Part shown: positions 59,352 to 64,000 of the stretch, piece after piece | Layout of the letters: each line of letters begins with the position of its first letter | How positions within the stretch are numbered: the first letter of the stretch is position 1 | Assembly (NCBI GenBank): GCA_035530375.1 | Contig: DATKUY010000013.1 | Location: 30,841-94,840 of the forward strand | Reading direction: 5' to 3' | DNA: 64,000 bases | DNA from: Sulfuricella sp035530375 | GTDB lineage: Bacteria; Pseudomonadota; Gammaproteobacteria; Burkholderiales; Sulfuricellaceae | Notes under the pieces: model-generated | Told to the model about the DNA's origin: nothing | What the model saw: only the letters and a program-made list of their open reading frames with translations | Databases searched by the model: none | Program-made: the position numbers and the translations under genes

Positions 59352-60509
59352 ATGAACATTCTTTTTGTGTCGGACGTGTACTTTCCCCGAATCAACGGCG
59401 TATCTACGTCGATCCGGACGCTGCGGCGCGAACTGGTGCGGCTCGGCCACAAGGTTCATCTCATTGCGCCGGACTACCAGATGCCCAGCGACGAGGACGG
59501 CTGGATTACGCGGATCCCCTCGCGCCACCTGTTTCTCGATCCGGAAGACCGAATGATGAAAATCAGCCGCGCGCGCCGGCTACTGGATCAGTTCCGTAGC
59601 GGCAAGTTCGACATTGTGCATATTCATACGCCGTTTGTTGCGCATTATCTTGGCAAGTGGCTGGCGAAACAGATGGGCGTGCCATGCGTCGAAACTTACC
59701 ATACTTTTTTCGAAGGTTATCTGCATTACTACGTGCCGTTCCTGCCGCGCTGGCTTTCCGTCCCCATAGTACGCAAAATCTCACAGCGGCAATGCCATCA
59801 GGTTGACGGCATCGTGCTGCCATCGCAGCACATTCTCGACGTGCTGCGGCAGTATGGCGTACAGAGCCATTCCGCGGTGATCCCCACGGGAATAGAAGCA
59901 GAACGTTTCGTGGCAGGGGATGGCAGCGGATTTCGCAAGCGCTATGGCATTTCTGCACAACGGCCGATGATGCTCTATGTGGGCCGCGTGGCGCATGAGA
60001 AAAACATCGGCTTCCTGTTGCAGGTGAAAGCCAGGGTGAAGCGTGAAATCCCGGATACATTGCTGGTCATCGCCGGCGAAGGACCCGCACTTGAACAATT
60101 GCGCCGAGATTCGGAGCGGCTCGGGCTGCGTGACAATGTCCTGTTTGTCGGATATCTGGATTGTGTCAGTGAACTCAATGATTGTTATCGCGCCGCGGAT
60201 CTGTTCGTCTTCGCTTCCCGAACCGAGACACAAGGGCTGGTCCTGCTTGAGGCAATGGCACAAGGCTTAGCGGTGGTTTCCACCGCGGAGCTGGGCACCA
60301 GATCGGTGCTGATAAACGGTACCGGTGCGGCGGTTGTCCAGGAAGATGTGAACGCCTTTTCCGCCAAAACCGTTGCACTGCTGCGCAACCAGGCCGTTCG
60401 GCAGGACTTGGGAACAAGCGGTCATCTCTATGCCCGGCAATGGTCTGTCGAAAGCATGGCGCAGAAAATGCTGGATTTTTACCGGGAAGCCATCGTCAAA
60501 ACAACGTAG
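59352..60509 (+). CDS. agt: Agt-like GT4 glycosyltransferase for glycolipid synthesis
   Basis: A 385-residue GT4 enzyme: MNILFVSDVYFPRINGVSTSIRTLRRELVRLGH, then IVHIHTPFVAHYLGKWLAKQM, YVGRVAHEKNIGFLLQV, IAGEGPALEQLR and E-x7-E in ETQGLVLLEAMAQGLAVV. The start at 59352 is 4 nt after the metallophosphoesterase stop, so the two are co-transcribed. In the PlcP-Agt pathway this enzyme glycosylates the diacylglycerol released by PlcP, forming glucosyl- or glucuronosyl-diacylglycerol. The assignment rests on context; the sugar is unknown. Confidence 0.8.
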   Translation: MNILFVSDVYFPRINGVSTSIRTLRRELVRLGHKVHLIAPDYQMPSDEDGWITRIPSRHLFLDPEDRMMKISRARRLLDQFRSGKFDIVHIHTPFVAHYLGKWLAKQMGVPCVETYHTFFEGYLHYYVPFLPRWLSVPIVRKISQRQCHQVDGIVLPSQHILDVLRQYGVQSHSAVIPTGIEAERFVAGDGSGFRKRYGISAQRPMMLYVGRVAHEKNIGFLLQVKARVKREIPDTLLVIAGEGPALEQLRRDSERLGLRDNVLFVGYLDCVSELNDCYRAADLFVFASRTETQGLVLLEAMAQGLAVVSTAELGTRSVLINGTGAAVVQEDVNAFSAKTVALLRNQAVRQDLGTSGHLYARQWSVESMAQKMLDFYREAIVKTT

Positions 60510-60634
60510 CCATTTCGGCACACCTCATCAACCCATTTGCAAGATAGGCATTGCACTTCGAACCTGAATCCACCATAGATAAAAACAACTTTTACCGTTG
60601 TCTATTTTAAACAAAAAATCGAAGGTGAACTCTC

Positions 60635-61087
60635 ATGGAATTAATTTTGTGGCGCCACGCCGAGGCCGAGGATGGTTCCCCGGACAGCGGGCGCAAACTC
60701 ACCGCCAAGGGCAAAAAACAGGCCGAAGCCATGGCGGCGTGGCTGAAACACCGCTTGCCCAGGAATTGCCGCATCGTGGCGAGTCCGGCACGGCGCGCGC
60801 AGCAGACGGCGCAGGCGTTGACCGTGGATTTCGAGACTTTGCCGGAAATCGCCGCGGGCGCATCCGCCGAATCGCTGCTGGGCGCTGTCGGCTGGCCGGG
60901 TACCAGGGACGCGATACTGGTGGTCGGACATCAACCGACGCTGGGCGAAGTGGTCGCCCTGTTGCTGGCGGACAACAAGGAAAGCTGGGCCATCAAGAAA
61001 GGCGCGGTGTGGTGGATCACCAACCGCGATCGCCAGTATGGCAGCCAGACGCTGCTGAAATTGGCGATCTCCCCGGATTTATTGTAG
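60635..61087 (+). CDS. sixA: Phosphohistidine phosphatase SixA
   Basis: A 150-residue histidine phosphatase of the phosphoglycerate-mutase fold. MELILWRHAEAED carries the catalytic RHA(E), followed by SPARRAQQTAQAL and ILVVGHQPTLGEVVALLL with the second histidine. SixA acts on phosphohistidine of HPr/NPr or phosphotransfer domains. Its stop directly abuts the GTG of a decayed ParA-like gene. Confidence 0.93.
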   Translation: MELILWRHAEAEDGSPDSGRKLTAKGKKQAEAMAAWLKHRLPRNCRIVASPARRAQQTAQALTVDFETLPEIAAGASAESLLGAVGWPGTRDAILVVGHQPTLGEVVALLLADNKESWAIKKGAVWWITNRDRQYGSQTLLKLAISPDLL

Positions 61088-61313
61088 GTGAGAACCGTAT
61101 TGGTCGCCAATCCCAAGGGAGGGTGCGACAAAACGACGTGGCCATCAACTGGCGCGCCGATAAGTCAGTGCGCATATCTTAGAAGCTACGCGCAGTCCGC
61201 CAGCGACGGGGAGCCTGTTCGGCCTGCCGCCGGCGCGGGCCGCCAGGGATCTCGATCAATGGTTGCCGCTGATCGATTGGTTACCGGCATCCGCCGCGTG
61301 GGAGCAGGAGTAG
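61088..61313 (+). pseudogene. Decayed ParA-family ATPase
   Basis: The GTG at 61088 opens MRTVLVANPKGGCDKTT, a ParA deviant Walker A with Asp in place of the second Gly of the usual GGCGKTT. A different frame (61212-61313) encodes LFGLPPARAARDLDQW, LPLIDWL and a stop, the typical C-terminus of small betaproteobacterial ParA-like proteins. Only ~226 bp remain of the ~630 bp expected, so a large internal deletion with frameshift has removed the core. In relatives an intact parA-like gene lies between sixA and the CYTH-CHAD gene, as I recall. Confidence 0.75.
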
Positions 61314-61383
61314 CACCGCCATGCGGCTTTTTCCTGGCTGGCCAAAAATCCGGGTTGCGACCGTGCAAGGCAATATGAGGGGT

Positions 61384-62946
61384 ATGGAGATAGAACTAAA
61401 ATTGTTGATCGCCCCCGCCGACGTGGCCCGATTGCGGCGTTTCACCGTTCCGGCCGGATGGACGCGCGGCACGCCCAAACACAAAAACCTGCTCAGCATC
61501 TATTTCGACACCGGCGACCTGTTTCTCAGACAACGCGCAATTGCCTTGCGCGTGCGGCGCGACGGCCAGCGCTGGATCCAGACCGTAAAGGCCGGCGGCA
61601 GCGCCAAGGCCGGTCTGCATAGCCGCATCGAAACCGAAGCCGGGGTCGCCCACGACCACCCGGATTTCACCAAGATCGACGACCCGTCTCTCGCCGAACT
61701 GTTTCATTCACCCGAATTGCACGAGCGGCTCCAGCCGGTGTTCACCACCGAATTTCGCCGCACCATCTGGCTGCTCCAATCCGGCAAAGGCGACACCGTC
61801 GAAATGGCGCTGGATCTGGGCGAAATTCGCGCCGGGCAAACCGCCTTGCCAATCAGCGAAGTCGAACTGGAGCTCAAATCCGGCAATCCGGCAGTATTGT
61901 ACGAGGCCGCGCTGGCACTGCTCGACCGGGTACCGTTGCACCTGGAAAACGCCAGCAAGGCGGAGCGTGGTTACGCCCTGCGCGCGCCGCCACCCCCGCC
62001 CCAGCCGGTCAAGGAGCCGCCACTGGATTTTACCGGCGACGTCAGTACTTTCCAGGCATTCCAGGCCATCGCCTGGAGCTGCATCAACCACCTGCAATGC
62101 AACCAGCGCGGCCTGCTGATCGGCGAGGACACCGAATACGTGCACCAGATGCGCGTGGCGCTGCGCCGCCTGCGTTCCGCCATGGGCCTGTTCGCCAGAG
62201 TCGCGCCCGGCATTCGCGACATTCCCCTGATCGAAGAGATACGTTGGCTGGCCGGCGAACTCGGCGCGGCCAGGGACTGGGACGTGTTCGTGACGGAAAC
62301 GCTGCCGCCGATTCTGGCGCAGGATCTGGACGACCAATCCTTGCGAACGTTGAGCGAAAAGGCGCTCGCCATCGCCGCCGACAACCGGGAAAAAGCCCGC
62401 AAGGCGGCGGCATCGCAGCGCTACCAGCGGCTGTTGCTGAATCTCGGTATATGGCTTAATCGCGAATCCTGGCGCAGCGGCGCAAGCAAGCAACAGTTGG
62501 CTGCGCTGAAGCGCCCGATTATCGAATTGAGCGGGCAGTTGCTCGATCGGTGCCACAAGAAATTGCTCAGGCGCGGCGCCAACCTGGACGGGCTATCCGC
62601 CCCGGAACGGCACGCGCTGCGCATCGCCGGCAAGAAGCTGCGTTATGCGGCGGAGTTTTTCGCCCACCTGCATCCCGGCAAGAAAACCCATGGCTATTTA
62701 AAAGCGCTGGCCGGATTACAGGGTATTTTGGGGGAACTCAACGACCACGTGGTTACCTGGCGCCTGCTCGACGAGTTGCAGGAAAAATGCCGGCTGGATG
62801 CGTTGCACGCCCGCGCCATCGGTGAAATAATGGGTTGGGGCGCCTGCCAGGCGAGCATCCGGCTGGCTGGACTTGGCCAGGTTTGGGATGGCTTAAAAAG
62901 CCAGAAGCGCTTCTGGAAAATCGATAAGCGGAGTCATTGTTCATGA
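61384..62946 (+). CDS. CYTH-CHAD domain protein
   Basis: A 520-residue protein. The N-terminal CYTH domain (1-200) starts MEIELKLLIAPADVARLRRF with the ExExK motif and has the LYFDTGD-type strand (SIYFDTGDLFLRQRAIALRVRRDG). The CHAD domain (~225-510) has conserved histidines in EDTEYVHQMRVALRRLRSAM and LRIAGKKLRYAAEFFAHL. CYTH enzymes are triphosphate tunnel metalloenzymes; CHAD domains bind polyphosphate. Hydrolysis of inorganic triphosphate or polyphosphate turnover is likely. The ATG at 61384 begins the ExExK block. It overlaps the next gene by ATGA. Confidence 0.93.
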   Translation: MEIELKLLIAPADVARLRRFTVPAGWTRGTPKHKNLLSIYFDTGDLFLRQRAIALRVRRDGQRWIQTVKAGGSAKAGLHSRIETEAGVAHDHPDFTKIDDPSLAELFHSPELHERLQPVFTTEFRRTIWLLQSGKGDTVEMALDLGEIRAGQTALPISEVELELKSGNPAVLYEAALALLDRVPLHLENASKAERGYALRAPPPPPQPVKEPPLDFTGDVSTFQAFQAIAWSCINHLQCNQRGLLIGEDTEYVHQMRVALRRLRSAMGLFARVAPGIRDIPLIEEIRWLAGELGAARDWDVFVTETLPPILAQDLDDQSLRTLSEKALAIAADNREKARKAAASQRYQRLLLNLGIWLNRESWRSGASKQQLAALKRPIIELSGQLLDRCHKKLLRRGANLDGLSAPERHALRIAGKKLRYAAEFFAHLHPGKKTHGYLKALAGLQGILGELNDHVVTWRLLDELQEKCRLDALHARAIGEIMGWGACQASIRLAGLGQVWDGLKSQKRFWKIDKRSHCS

Positions 62947-63239
62947 CCGAGAAGCTGCACATCATCGAGGATCTGGGCGAATCCCGTCTCGCCCTGCCGT
63001 CGCTGACTCGCCAGGCGCTCTCCGCCAACGACCGCGCCAAGTACTATTTCACCCTGCTGCAATCCGCCCAGTACCATGCCGACCAACCGGAGAGCCCGAT
63101 TCCCCGCCTCGCTATGGAGCGGAGCCGATTCCAATCCAGGTTTAGAGAACTTTCCGCCATACCAGAAAAAGTTGAACTCAATCTCCAGCTTTCCCCTGCG
63201 TCGATAGCCCGGCTGCTCAGCCATTACATGACACTGTAA
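62943..63239 (+). CDS. Hypothetical protein coupled to CYTH-CHAD
   Basis: A 98-residue protein, MTEKLHIIEDLGESRLALPSLTRQALSANDRAKYYFTLLQSAQYHA..., ending LSPASIARLLSHYMTL. The ATG overlaps the CYTH-CHAD stop (ATGA), so translation is coupled. It is helical and lacks a signal peptide or membrane segment. I do not recognise it; a partner of the polyphosphate-linked protein is the only hint from context. Confidence 0.7.
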   Translation: MTEKLHIIEDLGESRLALPSLTRQALSANDRAKYYFTLLQSAQYHADQPESPIPRLAMERSRFQSRFRELSAIPEKVELNLQLSPASIARLLSHYMTL

Positions 63240-63409
63240 AGCCTGACCCTGCTCAGGCAGGGTGTGACACTGAGCATACGCCGCAAGGGAAACCATTGAA
63301 TCGACGCTCCCGCGCTTGCCCCCTGAAATACTCTCGTAACCAATTCTTAACGAAAACTTCATATAGCGCAGTTATGATTTTTACTCACCAACAAACTGGA
63401 GGAAGTGCC

Positions 63410-63604
63410 ATGAAGATGAACGAAATCAAGGAAATTGCCAAATCCCACCACATCAGGCCGCATGGCTTAACCAAGACTGAACTGGTTCGCAGCATTCAGC
63501 GCAACGAAGGAAATTTCGACTGTTTTACCACCGCCAGCGACAAGAAATGCGATCAAATTCAATGCCTCTGGCGCGAGGATTGCTTCGACCTCGCGAATGA
63601 ATAG
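63410..63604 (+). CDS. SAP-domain small protein
   Basis: A 64-residue protein with GGAGGA upstream of the ATG at 63410. MKMNEIKEIAKSHHIRPHGLTKTELVRSIQRNEGN is a SAP/Rho-N-like helix-turn-helix with nucleic-acid-binding potential. The C-terminal CFTTASDKKCDQIQCLWREDC has four cysteines that may bind zinc. Small proteins of this type are common in Betaproteobacteria but uncharacterised. The gene stands alone. Confidence 0.82.
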   Translation: MKMNEIKEIAKSHHIRPHGLTKTELVRSIQRNEGNFDCFTTASDKKCDQIQCLWREDCFDLANE

Positions 63605-63773
63605 CCGCCTCCTTTCCCCCGCACAATACCCCTGCGCGCCAGTTGCACCGGGAATGGGCGCTCCCGTGCGTAAGGCATATCGGAGTCGCACCCGGTCCGG
63701 GCTTTCTTGAGCGACTACGTGATTCAGGGATCTACCTGTGGGATGAAATCTACATTCTTAGAGAAAGAAATCA

Positions 63774-64000
63774 TGCTTGAACTACCCTTGGACAAAATGG
63801 ACTCAATGGATCTGGAAGAATGCAGCATTCTGGAGGAAGACCTCGCCCTGTCGCCAGATGAAGAGGCGGAATCCCTGCCCAAGAAGGGGATGCCCAAAGT
63901 CGAATTCCAGGGCGACTCCACGCTCAGTTACCTTAACGAAATCGGCCGCAACCAGTTGTTGACCGCAAAGGAGGAGCGGGAGCTCACCACGCTGGTCAAG
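63774..64000 (+). CDS. rpoS: RNA polymerase sigma factor RpoS, N-terminal part
   Basis: A frame open to the right edge encodes MLELPLDKMDSMDLEEC..., an acidic stretch, then sigma region 1.2: TLSYLNEIGRNQLLTAKEERELTTLVK. The YLNEIG...LLTAKEE block after a short N-terminus fits RpoS, the stationary-phase and stress sigma factor, rather than RpoH or RpoD. AGAGAAAG precedes the ATG. The gene is cut by the window, so the class could not be confirmed from regions 2-4. Confidence 0.82.

Overview
The window is a chromosomal stretch of a betaproteobacterium. The gene blocks rpsU-yqeY-dnaG-rpoD, ffh-rpsP-rimM-trmD-rplS and pilB-pilC-pilD-coaE-zapD-yacG, the many c-di-GMP and chemotaxis genes, and the general protein character suggest a free-living member of the Nitrosomonadales (Sulfuricella- or Gallionella-like). 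That placement is inference from memory of gene order and was not checked by a search. There is no rRNA operon and no CRISPR array; one tRNA gene is present.

Layout. 1-2.0 kb: the 3' end of a thioredoxin-fold/HEAT protein, greB and a membrane-anchored hydrolase. 2.0-12.4 kb, almost all on the minus strand: a lipoprotein and an ABC exporter; a three-gene signalling operon (PhnD-like binding protein, histidine kinase, HD-GYP response regulator); a secreted cyclophilin; a CHASE2/SH3/M48 operon; and a receiver-PilZ protein whose receiver lacks the normal phospho-acceptor.

12.6-28.4 kb: an integrated mobile element of about 15.8 kb, inserted in the 3' half of a CAU tRNA gene and bounded by a perfect 64-bp direct repeat. 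A tyrosine integrase lies beside the intact tRNA. The backbone is that of a small plasmid: a TrfA-type replication initiator, six 22-bp iterons, MobC, and VirB5/VirB6-like genes without the rest of a type IV secretion system. The cargo looks defensive. It holds a four-gene operon resembling an ABC-three-component (ABC-3C) conflict system with an unusual separate membrane peptide, a TIR-TPR protein, and two proteins with HEPN-like RNxxAH motifs. This element is the most novel part of the window.

28.4-52.6 kb: conserved housekeeping genes. These are the macromolecular synthesis operon, tsaD, plsY, folB, xerD, ogt, the S16-L19 operon, ffh, a cytochrome c assembly-type protein, a CorC/CNNM protein, the type IV pilus assembly genes and the start of the HD-GYP/chemotaxis block. 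A 126-bp element with perfect 22-bp terminal inverted repeats separates pilB from pilC.

52.6-64 kb: an MCP with tandem HAMP-like repeats and its CheW, then phoB and a phosphate-responsive lipid-remodelling cluster. The cluster is a PlcP-type metallophosphoesterase, an Agt-type glycosyltransferase and a second divergent glycosyltransferase. Sequences matching the Pho box lie upstream of phoB and of both divergent transcription units; at phoB and plcP a good -10 hexamer follows at exactly 10 nt. After these come sixA, a decayed parA-like gene, a CYTH-CHAD protein, a SAP-domain protein and the 5' end of rpoS, which runs off the window.
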